Source: Thermocatellispora tengchongensis (GTDB lineage Bacteria > Actinomycetota > Actinomycetes > Streptosporangiales > Streptosporangiaceae). From it: a stretch of 64,000 nt of DNA. The position numbers and the translations under genes are program-made. Below are positions 25,969 to 34,903 of the stretch, piece after piece (positions within the stretch are counted from its first letter, which is position 1; each line of letters opens with the position of its first letter). The notes below the pieces were generated by a model that worked only from the letters and a program-made list of their open reading frames with translations, was not told where the DNA came from and did no database searches. The DNA lies in assembly GCF_014202315.1 (NCBI RefSeq), contig NZ_JACHGN010000011.1, positions 1 to 64,000 on the forward strand. The letters run 5' to 3'.

Positions 25969-26646
25969 ATGACCGATGAAGGCGGCTCCGCCCGCGCCGG
26001 ATGGCACGTCCCCGTCCTGCTGATCGCCCTCGGCGCCGTGCCCATGGTGGCCGGCGCACTCCGCCTGACCGAGCTGACCCTCGGGGCGCAGGTCATGCCG
26101 GACAACCCGCGCGTCCACACCGCGGCCCTGCCCCTCGTGCTGCACATCGTCAGCGTCATGGCGTACACGCTGCTCGGAGCGTTCCAGTTCGCGCCCGGGC
26201 TCCGCCGGCGCAGGCCCGGCCGGCACCGCGCCGCCGGGCGGCTGCTCGTGCCGTGCGGGCTCCTCGCGGCGCTGTCCGGGATATGGCTGGCCCTGTTCTC
26301 CGCCGGAGGTGCGCATGACGGCCCCTTGCTCGCCGCGTTCCGGCTCGGGTTCGGCTCCATCATGGCCCTGTCGCTGCTGCTCGGCCTGGCCGCGATCCTG
26401 CGGCGGGACGTCGCCCGGCACCGCGCCTGGATGATCCGCGGCTACGCGATCGGGCTCGGCGCGGGCACACAGGCCCTGGTCATCGCACTGTGGTACCTGG
26501 TCACGGCCCCCGCCGGCCTCGGCGCTCCGGGCGAGACCGCCCTGGCCCTGTTGCACGCCGCGGCCTGGACGATCAACCTGGCCGTCGCGGAGCGGATCGT
26601 GCGCGCCGCCCGCAGGGGCCGGACGCGGGCGCGCGTGGCCGCGTAG
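25969..26646 (+). CDS. DUF2306 membrane protein
   Basis: A 225-residue integral membrane protein with about six helices, matching the DUF2306 pattern: HTAALPLVLHIVSVMAYTLLGAFQF followed by a basic loop and HRAAGRLL, then RHRAWMIRGYAIGLGAGTQ. The regularly placed histidines in membrane segments hint at a haem- or metal-binding membrane protein, but the family has no established function. The GTG/ATG choice favours ATG 25969, right before TDEGGSARAG and the first helix. No operon partner. Confidence 0.82.
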   Translation: MTDEGGSARAGWHVPVLLIALGAVPMVAGALRLTELTLGAQVMPDNPRVHTAALPLVLHIVSVMAYTLLGAFQFAPGLRRRRPGRHRAAGRLLVPCGLLAALSGIWLALFSAGGAHDGPLLAAFRLGFGSIMALSLLLGLAAILRRDVARHRAWMIRGYAIGLGAGTQALVIALWYLVTAPAGLGAPGETALALLHAAAWTINLAVAERIVRAARRGRTRARVAA

Positions 26647-27041
26647 GCCCACCTCGCGATCTCGGCCGGCTCGCGGACGCCGAGCCCGGCCATCAGGCTC
26701 GCGATGCGCCTCCGCCCCGACAGGGCCGGCGCGTCAGCCGGCCCCGTCGCCGTCGGCGACGTCGGCCGCGAACCGGTCCCACGCGGCCTGGCGCGACACC
26801 CCCAGCGCCTCTCCGAGCCGGGGAACGCGCTCGGCGGCATCCGCACCCCTGGATGGACGCGCCGACCGCCGTACTGACCGGGATCAGCCCCGGCGACGGC
26901 CTGATCGAAAGGCTTCCTGCTGGAGGCGGACACCGACGAGATCAGGGCCCTTGCCGCCGCCGCGTACCAGGCGGCCGCCCAGGACCGGACCCCGTAGAAC
27001 CCGCGACCCCGGGCGGTGCGAACGGTAGTAATCTGCCGGGC
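26647..27041. pseudogene. Gene remnants, no intact gene
   Basis: No complete gene fits. On the minus strand 26740-26850 reads as a helix-turn-helix piece (LGEALGVSRQAAWDRFA), and 26650-26710 reads as GLGVREPAEIARWA in another register. On the plus strand 26912-26997 reads FLLEADTDEIRALAAAAYQA to a stop, like the C-terminal tail of a short protein. These look like leftovers of one or two regulatory genes, but the pieces are too short to name a family. Confidence 0.35.
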
Positions 27042-27767
27042 ATGGAGCAGTTCGCCGACGGGGTGGGCGCCGGTTCCGGCGGCCACGTCCCGATGGTCGC
27101 TCCTGAGCACGCCGAGCGCATCCGTCAGTGGCACGAGCGCGCCTACCAGGCCGCCAAGGCCGGCGCCGTGTCGGAGCAGACGTTCTCCTACCTGGGGCTG
27201 ACCCTGGTCGTCCCGCCTCAGGTGCAGCCGATCACCGGGATGTCGCACCTGCTCGGCAATGCCGTCCTGGCCGAGGTGCGGGCCGGGGACCGGGTCCTGG
27301 ACATGGGCACCGGCAGCGGCGTCAACGCGATCCTGGCCGCCTCGGTGGCGGAGCGGGTCCTGGCGGTCGACATCAATCCGGTCGCGGTCGAGGCCGCCCG
27401 CGGCAACGCCCGGCGCAACGGGGTCGCCGACCGCGTCGAAGTGCGTCAGAGTGACGTGTTCGCCAACGTGGAGGGGCGGTTCGACCTGATCGTCTTCGAC
27501 CCGCCGTTCCGCTGGTTCGCCCCGCGCGACCTGCTTGAGGCCGCCACCACGGACGAGAACTATCGGGCCATGACCACCTTCTTCCGCCAGGCCCGGCGGC
27601 ACCTCAGCCCCGGAGGCAGGATGCTGGTCTTCTTCGGTGATTCCGGAGATCTGCCGTACCTGAGGCACCTGATCGACGCGGAAGGCTTCCGGGCGGAGGT
27701 CCTCGCCCAGCGGGCTCTGGTCAGGGACGGCTGGACGGTCACCTACTTCACGTTCCGCCTCACCTGA
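27042..27767 (+). CDS. HemK-like class I methyltransferase
   Basis: A 241-residue SAM methyltransferase. Motif I VLDMGTGSGVNAILAA, acidic loop AVDINPVAVEAARGN, and motif IV VFDPPFRWF (DPPF, the N-methyltransferase (N/D)PP(F/Y) signature) place it near PrmC/HemK and RsmC-like enzymes, which methylate glutamine or exocyclic amines in proteins, RNA or small molecules. The N-terminal ~75 residues are specific to this protein. ATG 27042 follows an AT-rich GTAGTAAT that could be a -10, suggesting a leaderless message. No operon partner. Confidence 0.85.
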   Translation: MEQFADGVGAGSGGHVPMVAPEHAERIRQWHERAYQAAKAGAVSEQTFSYLGLTLVVPPQVQPITGMSHLLGNAVLAEVRAGDRVLDMGTGSGVNAILAASVAERVLAVDINPVAVEAARGNARRNGVADRVEVRQSDVFANVEGRFDLIVFDPPFRWFAPRDLLEAATTDENYRAMTTFFRQARRHLSPGGRMLVFFGDSGDLPYLRHLIDAEGFRAEVLAQRALVRDGWTVTYFTFRLT

Positions 27768-27961
27768 GCGGCAGGCGTCCGATTCGCCGGGGTCGCGCCT
27801 CTTCCGGCTGACGGAGGCCGGTTCGCAGGGGGTGCATTTTGCAGCCCCCCGCCGCTGCGGATCTCATACTCAGGTCCTGCGCTCGGCACTGGCCGGGTTC
27901 AGCCAGGTCAGCCCACAATCCGGGGAAAGAAGCGACTTCTTCCCGGTAGAGGAGCTGCACG

Positions 27962-29806
27962 TTGACTCACACGAAATTCGGCCATGACACGTTGGACAGC
28001 CGTGTGCCGGCCGCCGGAGAGGCGGACACCGCCGGCCGCGGGAGCTGGTGGCGCTTCGCCTGGCACTTCCTGGAGATGGTCGTGGCGATGCTGGCCGGGA
28101 TGCTGGTCCTTGGGGCGGCGCTGAGCGCGGTCCTCGGCGCCGTCGGGTGGGACTATTCGCACGCCGAGCATCCGGTGCTCGGCTCGCTGGAGATGGTGCT
28201 CGCCATGTCGCTGGGCATGGCCGCGTGGATGCGCTACCGCCGCCACAGCCGGGTGAGCATCCTGGAGATGGTGGCGGCCATGTTCGCCCCGCTCGTGGTG
28301 CTGGTGCCGCTGCTGTGGGCGGGGGCGGTCTCCGGCGCGACGACGATGGCCCTGCTGCACGTCCTGATGCTGCCGGCCATGCTGATCGTCATGCTCCGCC
28401 GCCGCGAGGAGTACACCAGGGCCCACGGCCCGGTCCGGCCGGCCGCGCGGGCGCTCGGCCGCGGCCTGGCCGTCCTGCTCGTCTTCCTCCTCGTTCCCGG
28501 CGCCGTGTACGCCGCGGGTTCCGCGGCCTACGCGAGGAACCAGTACAGCCCGCCCGAGATCACCACGGCCACCGCCACACCGCCGGTGCACGATCCGGGC
28601 AAGCCCACCGCCGTGGTCGTCGTCGGCAACAGCGGCGCCAACATCGCCGACGCGCTCGTCTCGTACGAGGTCCTGGCCGTCACCGGAGCGTTCAACGTCT
28701 ACACCGTCGCGCCGGAACGCCGCCCGCTGCCCCTGCTCGGCGGGCTGGACCTGGTGCCCGACCTCAGCTTCGCGCAACTGGAGCAGCGGCTGAGCGGTTC
28801 GGACCCGGACGTGACCGTCGTGCCCGCCATGCCCGACTCCGACGCGTCCGACCGCGCCATGGTGACCTCGTGGATCCGGGACACCGCGAGCGAGGGGCTG
28901 CTGCTGAGCGTGTGCGCCGGCGCGCAACTGGCCGCCGAGGCCGGGCTGCTCGACGGGCGCGACGCGACCTCGCACTGGTATCGGATCTCCGGGTTCGAAC
29001 ACGACCATCCCGAGGTGAACTGGCGGCGCGGGATCCGCTACATCGACGACGGCGACGTGATCAGCACCGGAGGGCTGTTGTCGGCCGTGGACGGAACACT
29101 GCGCGTGGTCGAGCGGCTCGTCGGCGCCGACGCCGCACGGGCCGCCGCCCAGGCCGTCGGCTGGCGGTACTACACGCCCGGAAGGGCCGCGACGCTCCCC
29201 CAGTCGGAGCTGACCCTCGGCGACGCCGTTCTCTACACGCTCAACATCGGCTTCCGCTGGGACGCCCCCACCGTGGGCGTGGTGCTCACCGACGGCGTCG
29301 GCGAGCTCGAACTGGCCGCCGCGTTCGATCCGTACGCCGAGCACTCGATGGCCGCCCGGACCGTCGCGGTCACACCCGACGGCGCCGCCGTCCGCTCCCG
29401 CCACGGACTGACGTTCGTCCCGCGGGACACCCTGGCGAACGCCTCGGACCGCTTCGACCGGCTGCTGGTGCCCGGCGCCGCCGCGAGCCCGCACCCGGCC
29501 ATCGACGCCGCCCGCCGCGACGGCGTGCCGGTGGAGTTCCTTCGATCCCGGCCGGGCTTCGCCTTCGACGCGGCGCTGCGGGATGTGGCCCGCACCATGG
29601 ACGTCCCGACGGCGCGATGGGCCGCCAAGGTTCTGGAGTACCCGGCCGACGGGCTCGGGCTGTCCGGCCCCGGGTGGCCGTGGACGCTGGCCCTGCGCCC
29701 GCTCCTCCTGGGCCTGGCAGGACTGGCCGTCGCCCTGGGCGCCACCTGGCTGATCCGGCGGGCCCGCACTCGCCGGCCGGTGGAGAACGCGGCGCCGTCC
29801 ACCTGA
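27962..29806 (+). CDS. Membrane-anchored tandem DJ-1/PfpI protein
   Basis: A 614-residue membrane protein. Five helices occupy ~30-190; the first three repeat LEMV(V/L/A)AM (residues 37, 76 and 101). An extracytoplasmic or cytosolic DJ-1/PfpI domain follows (~215-400; AVVVVGNSGANIADALVSYE, nucleophile elbow SVCAGAQ with Cys318). A second DJ-1-like domain (~425-560; GVVLTDGVGELELAAAF, LLVPGAAAS) lacks the Cys. A final helix at ~575-597 has a basic tail. TTG 27962 is the start, supported by GGAG 8-11 nt upstream. It is convergent with the two-component genes. Function is unknown; one domain is probably catalytic and the other structural. Confidence 0.82.
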   Translation: MTHTKFGHDTLDSRVPAAGEADTAGRGSWWRFAWHFLEMVVAMLAGMLVLGAALSAVLGAVGWDYSHAEHPVLGSLEMVLAMSLGMAAWMRYRRHSRVSILEMVAAMFAPLVVLVPLLWAGAVSGATTMALLHVLMLPAMLIVMLRRREEYTRAHGPVRPAARALGRGLAVLLVFLLVPGAVYAAGSAAYARNQYSPPEITTATATPPVHDPGKPTAVVVVGNSGANIADALVSYEVLAVTGAFNVYTVAPERRPLPLLGGLDLVPDLSFAQLEQRLSGSDPDVTVVPAMPDSDASDRAMVTSWIRDTASEGLLLSVCAGAQLAAEAGLLDGRDATSHWYRISGFEHDHPEVNWRRGIRYIDDGDVISTGGLLSAVDGTLRVVERLVGADAARAAAQAVGWRYYTPGRAATLPQSELTLGDAVLYTLNIGFRWDAPTVGVVLTDGVGELELAAAFDPYAEHSMAARTVAVTPDGAAVRSRHGLTFVPRDTLANASDRFDRLLVPGAAASPHPAIDAARRDGVPVEFLRSRPGFAFDAALRDVARTMDVPTARWAAKVLEYPADGLGLSGPGWPWTLALRPLLLGLAGLAVALGATWLIRRARTRRPVENAAPST

Positions 29807-29844
29807 CCCGGGGACGACGTGAACGACGGGGCCGACGGGGCCGG

Positions 29845-30450
29845 CTACAGCCAGCCGGCCTCGTCGGCGATGCGCGCGGCGTCCACCCGGTTGCGCGCGC
29901 CCAGCTTGGTGACGGCCGCGGCCAGGTAGTTCCGCACGGTCCCGTACGTCAGATGCATCTCGGCGGCGATCTCGGCCGCCGAGGCCCCGGTCGCGTGGCG
30001 CCTGAGAACCTCGGCCTCCCGGGGGGACAGCGGGTTGTCGGCCGTCTCCAGCGCGGCCAGCGCCAGCTTCGTGTCGATCACTCGCTCGCCCGCGGCCACC
30101 CGGCGTACCGCGTCGAGCAACTCCTGCGCCGGCGCGTCCTTCTTGAGGAACCCGGACACCTGCGCGGCGAGCGCGCGGCGGAGAGTCCCCGGCCTGCCCA
30201 GGCCGGTGAGGATCAAGGTGCGGCACTCCGGCAGCCGCCGGCGCAGGTCGGCGGCGGCGGTGAGGCCATCGGTGCCGGGCAGGTCGATGTCGATCAGGGC
30301 CACGTCGGGGCGGTGCTCAAGCGCGGCGGGCACGATGTCCTGGCCGGAGCCCAGCTCGGCGACGACCTCAAGGTCGTCCTCCAGTTCCAGCAGGGCGACC
30401 AGGGTGTCGCGCAGGATGCGCATGTCCTCGGCGATCAGGACCCGAATCAT
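29845..30450 (-). CDS. NarL/LuxR-type response regulator
   Basis: A 201-residue response regulator. Receiver ~1-120: acidic pair in LIAEDM, phospho-acceptor Asp in ALIDIDLPG, Thr in LILTGLG, Lys in FLKKDAP. LuxR HTH ~135-198: LSPREAEVLRRHATGASAAEIAAEMHLTYGTVRNYLA. The ATG at 30450 follows GGAGGAAGAG. The histidine kinase lies 146 nt upstream on the same strand, forming a two-component system. The short form without a linker matches regulators of cell-envelope stress systems; the target is unknown. Confidence 0.93.
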   Translation of the reverse strand: MIRVLIAEDMRILRDTLVALLELEDDLEVVAELGSGQDIVPAALEHRPDVALIDIDLPGTDGLTAAADLRRRLPECRTLILTGLGRPGTLRRALAAQVSGFLKKDAPAQELLDAVRRVAAGERVIDTKLALAALETADNPLSPREAEVLRRHATGASAAEIAAEMHLTYGTVRNYLAAAVTKLGARNRVDAARIADEAGWL

Positions 30451-30596
30451 CTCTTCCTCCCCGCATCGACCGCAGTGACCCAGGCGACCCTCGGCGACCT
30501 GCGGCGGCACCTGGCGACCGGTGCCGGCGCCACCATCACCGTCCCCCGCCGCCGGCCGTCCATCAACGTAGCACCCGCCGTCACCGGCGCACCTGG

Positions 30597-32480
30597 TCAC
30601 GGAGGGAGCGGGATCTCCACGGCCAGCTCGAACCCGCCCGCCCCGTCGCCGCCGGCGGTGAGGCGCCCGCCGAGGGCGTCGACTCGTGCGCGGAGGCTCG
30701 CGAGGCCGGTGCCGGCCGGGCCGGACGAGCGGGCGCCGTCATTGGCGACGTGCAGCCGGACGGCCCCGTCCGCGGTGGACATGCGGATGGTGCAGCGCTC
30801 GGCCGCCGCGTGGCGCAGGACGTTGGTGACGGCTTCGCGCAGCACGGTGGCCAGCACCTCATCGACCGGAGGCGGGACCGGCCCGGCAGGCGGGTCGGCG
30901 TGCACCACGACGCCGGCGGCGGTCAGGGCGTCGCGGGCCGCGGCGAGCTCCTGGCGAAGGGACAGGCGCTCACGCCCCTCGCCGGTCACCGACAGCACTT
31001 CGTCACGGGCCCTGGCGGCGATCTCCAGGAGTCGCCGCAACTCGTCTCCGGCTCTGGCGTCGTCGCGGCCGATCAGCCGTATGACCAGGTCGCACTTGAG
31101 CGCGACGGCCGACAGGCCCAGGCCCAGGAGATCGTGGGTGTCCCTGGCGACGCGGGTACGCTCCCGCGCCGCGGCGATCCGGGCCAGCTCCCGGCGGGCG
31201 GCCTCCACCCGGCGCGCCAGGTCGGTCAGGCGCGACAGCCCGTACACCACCAGGCCGTACGCCGCCGTCCCCGTCGCGGCGTACACCGCGTCGTACATGC
31301 CGTAGGTGCTGTAGGCGGCCATCATCGTCCCGGCGCCGAGCAGAATGGCCGCGAACGCCGCCCACGCCCACCGGCCCGGAAGCAGCAGCAGCGCCGAACC
31401 CGCCGCGAACCCCGCCATGCCGAGCAGGTCCACCTCGTCGAAGACCCAGACCGGCACGACGCTCAGCAGCGTCTGAGCGGTGAGAGTCCAGGCCCAGCCC
31501 CGGGGGCGGCCGCCGTCACGGCGTGCCGGGGTGTGCCGGAGCTGCAGCGCCACGATCGCGACGATGACGCAGGCCGCGCCGATCTCGACCGGCGCGGCCG
31601 CCCCTGATCCCACTATGTTGACCAGCACCTGTGTCGAGAAGGCGCACAGCACCACCGCCAGCACGAGCCGGGCCACCCGCGGCGCCACTGTGTCCCCTGT
31701 GCCGCCGCCCGCGGTGTCCCCCTCGCTGCCGCCCGCCCGTCCGGCTTCTGAAGGGCCGTGGGCGTGGGCGGCGACCGCCACCCGGACCTGGTCGAGCGCC
31801 TGTCGCGCGATGCCGGCCGCCTCGGTGAGCCGGTCGCGCGCCCGGCCGGGGTTGTCGGTGAGCATCGGCAGGGCGGCCTTGGCGTGTGCGGTGACGGCTT
31901 CGAGCCGGTCGCCGATGGCCTCACGCAGGAGGCCGGCCGCACGAAGACGTTGCCGGGCGACGGTCACGGCCACGAGTTCGGCCTGGGTCGAGTGCAGGTC
32001 GGCGACCAGGTCGGCCAGCCGGGCCAGGCCGAACAACGCCAGGGCCAGGTTCACCGGGGCCGTGAGGGCCCAAGCGGTCAACGGCAACGAGTCGCCGACT
32101 CGCAGCGCTCCTTCGAGCAGGAGAACGGCGCCGAACAGGACCCACGAGGCCGGCGCTTTCACCGTGAGAAGCAGCAGACCGCCGAGGAGCCCCGACAACC
32201 CCACGACCCAGTCCTGACCGAACACGAGGAACGGCACGTACGTCAGCACGGCCTGCACGACGAGCAGGGGGACGCGGTGACGGGCCCACACCGCCCGGCC
32301 GGGCGGCACGGCGTACAGCAACGGCAGCACGAACAGGGCCAGGACCACCGCCATCCCGGCCGGCCCGGCCCCGTACGCCGCTATCGCCGACCTGGCGGGC
32401 AGCACCAGGCACAGGAAGGCCACGGCGAACATCCAGGCGGGCCCCGGCGCAGGGTCGCCCTGCCGCGCCGCACCGCTCAT
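30597..32480 (-). CDS. Sensor histidine kinase with duplicated transmitter half
   Basis: A 627-residue kinase built as two similar halves. Half one: about five helices, then a HisKA_3-like coiled helix (LADLVADLHSTQAELVAV...LLREAIGDRLEAV) with no phospho-acceptor His. Half two: about five more helices, then LARRVEAARRELARIAAARERTRVARDTHDLLGLGLSAVALK with the acceptor His449 and a HATPase (N box REAVTNVLRHAA, VANDG, GTGLASLRARV). Only the second half can be catalytic. GGAGG 6 nt before ATG 32480 fixes the start; ATG 32531 is an alternative. It pairs with the downstream regulator at 29845. Confidence 0.9.
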   Translation of the reverse strand: MSGAARQGDPAPGPAWMFAVAFLCLVLPARSAIAAYGAGPAGMAVVLALFVLPLLYAVPPGRAVWARHRVPLLVVQAVLTYVPFLVFGQDWVVGLSGLLGGLLLLTVKAPASWVLFGAVLLLEGALRVGDSLPLTAWALTAPVNLALALFGLARLADLVADLHSTQAELVAVTVARQRLRAAGLLREAIGDRLEAVTAHAKAALPMLTDNPGRARDRLTEAAGIARQALDQVRVAVAAHAHGPSEAGRAGGSEGDTAGGGTGDTVAPRVARLVLAVVLCAFSTQVLVNIVGSGAAAPVEIGAACVIVAIVALQLRHTPARRDGGRPRGWAWTLTAQTLLSVVPVWVFDEVDLLGMAGFAAGSALLLLPGRWAWAAFAAILLGAGTMMAAYSTYGMYDAVYAATGTAAYGLVVYGLSRLTDLARRVEAARRELARIAAARERTRVARDTHDLLGLGLSAVALKCDLVIRLIGRDDARAGDELRRLLEIAARARDEVLSVTGEGRERLSLRQELAAARDALTAAGVVVHADPPAGPVPPPVDEVLATVLREAVTNVLRHAAAERCTIRMSTADGAVRLHVANDGARSSGPAGTGLASLRARVDALGGRLTAGGDGAGGFELAVEIPLPP

Positions 32481-32651
32481 CCCGCGCCTCCAGGCCGCGC
32501 CCATCGGCCGAAGGCGATCGGCCACCCGCATGACATACCGAATGACGACATTTTTCCACGGTGGGCGGCGAGTACCCCAGGACAGGCGGCCCGCGACGCC
32601 CGATGCCTGCACGGGGCGGTCACTGGGGCGGTCAGTGGGTGGTCAGTGAGG

Positions 32652-33299
32652 TCAGGGCTTCCAGGGGCCGATGCGATCCAGGCGGCGGCGCTGCTGGCGT
32701 GCGGTGGCCACGTCGAGGCCCTGGCCGCGTTCGGTGAGGCGGCCGGCCACGGCGGCGCGGTGCTCGACGGGCTTGTGGTCGTCGTACTTGAACTTGGCCC
32801 GCACCTCGGTCACCTCCAGGCGCAGCCCGCGGATGCCGGGCAGCATCCGGCCGTAGGGGGGCCGGCCGACGGCGACGGGGGCGTGGTCGCCATCGGGCTG
32901 GAAATGGGCGAGCTGGCGGCGCAGCAGCTCGGCCTTGGCCTCGGGATCGTCGATGATGTGAGCCCGGCAGATGAACTGGACGGCCGTGTAGTAGCTGGTG
33001 GGGACTCCGTCGGTGGGCGGGGTGCCGGCCTTGGCCCGCCAGGGGCCGGGGATGAAGGCGTAGTCGCCGAAAACGGTGAACAGGACGTGCGGGTCGTGCT
33101 CGATCGCCTTCCAGACCGGGTTGGGCCGGGCGAGGTGGACCAGGAGGTGGTGGTCGTCGCAGGTGAAGTGGGTGGGGACGGCGACGGGCGGGTGGCCGGG
33201 CAGGCCGTTGACGCTCAACAGCCCGAAGTCGTGGCCTTCGGCGATCCAGGTGTGCCATTCGGCGTCGTCCAGGCCGGTGTCCCAGGGCTGGATGAACAT
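32652..33299 (-). CDS. PaiB-like FMN-binding split-barrel protein
   Basis: A 215-residue protein of the PaiB/FMN-binding negative regulator family: FIQPWDTGLDDAEWHTWI at the start, GLLSVNGLPGHPPVAVPTHF and LLVHLARPNPVWKAI in the split barrel, and the C-terminal KFKYDDHKPVEHRAAVAGRL that defines the group. Despite the historical name, members bind flavin or haem and their regulatory role is unproven. AAGGAGA precedes the ATG. It lies 44 nt downstream of the EamA exporter on the same strand. Confidence 0.88.
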   Translation of the reverse strand: MFIQPWDTGLDDAEWHTWIAEGHDFGLLSVNGLPGHPPVAVPTHFTCDDHHLLVHLARPNPVWKAIEHDPHVLFTVFGDYAFIPGPWRAKAGTPPTDGVPTSYYTAVQFICRAHIIDDPEAKAELLRRQLAHFQPDGDHAPVAVGRPPYGRMLPGIRGLRLEVTEVRAKFKYDDHKPVEHRAAVAGRLTERGQGLDVATARQQRRRLDRIGPWKP

Positions 33300-33343
33300 G
33301 CGGTTCTCCTTGCGAGGCGGTGGTGTGGTGGAGGCGGGCTCGC

Positions 33344-34180
33344 TCAGGTCAGGGCGAGGAGGCTGACGGCGACGGCGGCGGTGCCCAGGCCGACGAGCTG
33401 GCCGCGGTGGATGCGTTCGGCGAGCACGCCGCGGGCGAGCAGGACCGTGCCCGCCGGATAGAGGGCGACGATCACGGCGACGACGGCGAGATCCCCGCTG
33501 CGGGCGGCGAGCAGGAACAGCAGGTTCGCCACCGAGTCCAGCGCACCCGCGGCGGCCGAGATCGCGTACGCGGGCCGCTCGGGGCCGAGCTTGCGGCGCA
33601 TCAGCCCCGCCGCGGCCAGGGTGATGGCCGAGGAGACCGCCCGCCCCACGATCAGCGGAGCCACCCCGCTGTCGGACGGCGCCTGGTGCAAGAAGATCAG
33701 TTGCAGGGCGATGGCGGCGCCGGCGCCGAACGCCAGCAGCAGGGCGGCACGGGAGAGGCGCGCCGAGCCCGTGCCGGGGCCGGTGCTGACCAGCACCACC
33801 GCCACCAGCGCGAGCGGCAGGCCCACCAGCCCGGCGACGGACAGGTGCTCGCCCTGCAGCAGGCCCACACCGACGGGCAGCGCGGCGGACACCAGCGCGG
33901 TCACGGGCGAGAGCACGTTCATCGGGCCGATCGCCAGGGTGCGGTAGAGGAGGGCGAACGCGGCGGCCGAGGCGACCCCTGACGCGGCGCCCCAGCCGAG
34001 GGCCGCGGTGCTGAACGAGGCGCCGAGCAACGGCCACAGCACCAGCTCGACCGCGAGACTGGCCGGGGCTGCGATCATCACGGTACGCAGCACATGCGCC
34101 TTGCGGGCGCCCAGGCCACCGAGAAAATCGGCGCATCCGTAGGCGAGTGAGCTGCCGAGGGCCAGCAGCAGAGCGATCAC
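33344..34180 (-). CDS. EamA/DMT-family transporter
   Basis: A 278-residue exporter with ten helices in two five-helix repeats (LGSSLAYGCADFLGGLGARK first, then RAVSSAITLAAAGLMRRKLG). Exporters of this type often move amino acids or metabolites. GTG 34180 is chosen for AAGGGA 6 nt upstream; a longer frame starts at 34237. It opens an operon with the PaiB-like gene and is divergent from an XRE-cupin regulator 117 nt away, its likely controller. Confidence 0.87.
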   Translation of the reverse strand: MIALLLALGSSLAYGCADFLGGLGARKAHVLRTVMIAAPASLAVELVLWPLLGASFSTAALGWGAASGVASAAAFALLYRTLAIGPMNVLSPVTALVSAALPVGVGLLQGEHLSVAGLVGLPLALVAVVLVSTGPGTGSARLSRAALLLAFGAGAAIALQLIFLHQAPSDSGVAPLIVGRAVSSAITLAAAGLMRRKLGPERPAYAISAAAGALDSVANLLFLLAARSGDLAVVAVIVALYPAGTVLLARGVLAERIHRGQLVGLGTAAVAVSLLALT

Positions 34181-34297
34181 GACATATCCCTTACTATTCA
34201 ATACAACGACCAAACCGTACAACGGATCGACCGGCAATGGCTAATCGAACGACCGGACGGTGCATTGAACTGTCCCGGCGGCGAGGATGGTGATCAG

Positions 34298-34873
34298 ATG
34301 ACCGAGACTGCCGCAGCCCTGCGGACGGTCGCGCACAACGTCCGGGCGGCCCGTATCCGCGCGGGCCTGTCCATGGAGGAACTCGGCCGGCGTGCCCAGG
34401 TCAGCAAGGGCGCCCTGGTGGCGTTGGAGAAGGCCCAGGGCAACCCCAACCTGGCGACCCTGGTCCGGCTGGCCGACACCCTCGGCATTTCGGTGTCCGC
34501 CCTGATGCAGGGGCCGCCCGAAGGCCGCGTCCGGGTCGTGGCCGCCGACGCCGTGGCGCCACTGTGGACAGGTGAACGGGGCGGCGAGGCCCGGCTCATG
34601 CTGACGACCTCAGGCCCGGCCCCGGTCGAGGTGTGGCGCTGGCGGCTGGAACCGGGCGAGGAGTACCCCAGCCACCCGCACCAGGCCGGAGTCGTGGAGA
34701 CGATCAGCGTCACCTCCGGCCGGATGACCCTGCTCGTGGACGGCATCGAGCACGTCATCGAAGCCGGGCAGACCGCCACGTTCGACGGCGACGTCCCGCA
34801 TACCTACCGCGGCTCGGGCGCCGAGACCTGCGACCTGATCATGACCGTCCATCTGCCGCCCGGCCCCGCCTGA
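34298..34873 (+). CDS. XRE-cupin transcriptional regulator
   Basis: A 191-residue regulator: XRE HTH at ~10-65 (GLSMEELGRRAQVSKGALVALEKAQGNPNLATLVRLADTL) and a cupin_2 effector domain at ~105-185 (EVWRWRLEPGEEYPSHPHQAG, ETISVTSGRMTLLVDG, FDGDVPHTYRG). Several His residues suggest a metal- or small-molecule-binding pocket. ATG 34298 is preferred over an upstream start at 34265. Divergence from the EamA exporter suggests the ligand is the exported metabolite. Confidence 0.9.
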   Translation: MTETAAALRTVAHNVRAARIRAGLSMEELGRRAQVSKGALVALEKAQGNPNLATLVRLADTLGISVSALMQGPPEGRVRVVAADAVAPLWTGERGGEARLMLTTSGPAPVEVWRWRLEPGEEYPSHPHQAGVVETISVTSGRMTLLVDGIEHVIEAGQTATFDGDVPHTYRGSGAETCDLIMTVHLPPGPA

Positions 34874-34903
34874 CGCGCCGCGCCGCGGGGCACTGAGCGC
34901 GTC
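34872..34903. terminator. Hairpin between convergent genes
   Basis: A 7-bp stem GACGCGC/GCGCGTC (34872-34878, 34897-34903) with an 18-nt loop separates the stops of the XRE-cupin gene and the membrane protein gene. Confidence 0.4.

Noticed and set aside
27908-31305. Very long frames (772 and 1085 residues) overlapping the DJ-1 and two-component genes
   Set aside because: They are arginine-, glycine- and histidine-rich shadows of real genes in a high-GC sequence, with no domain motifs and no ribosome sites.
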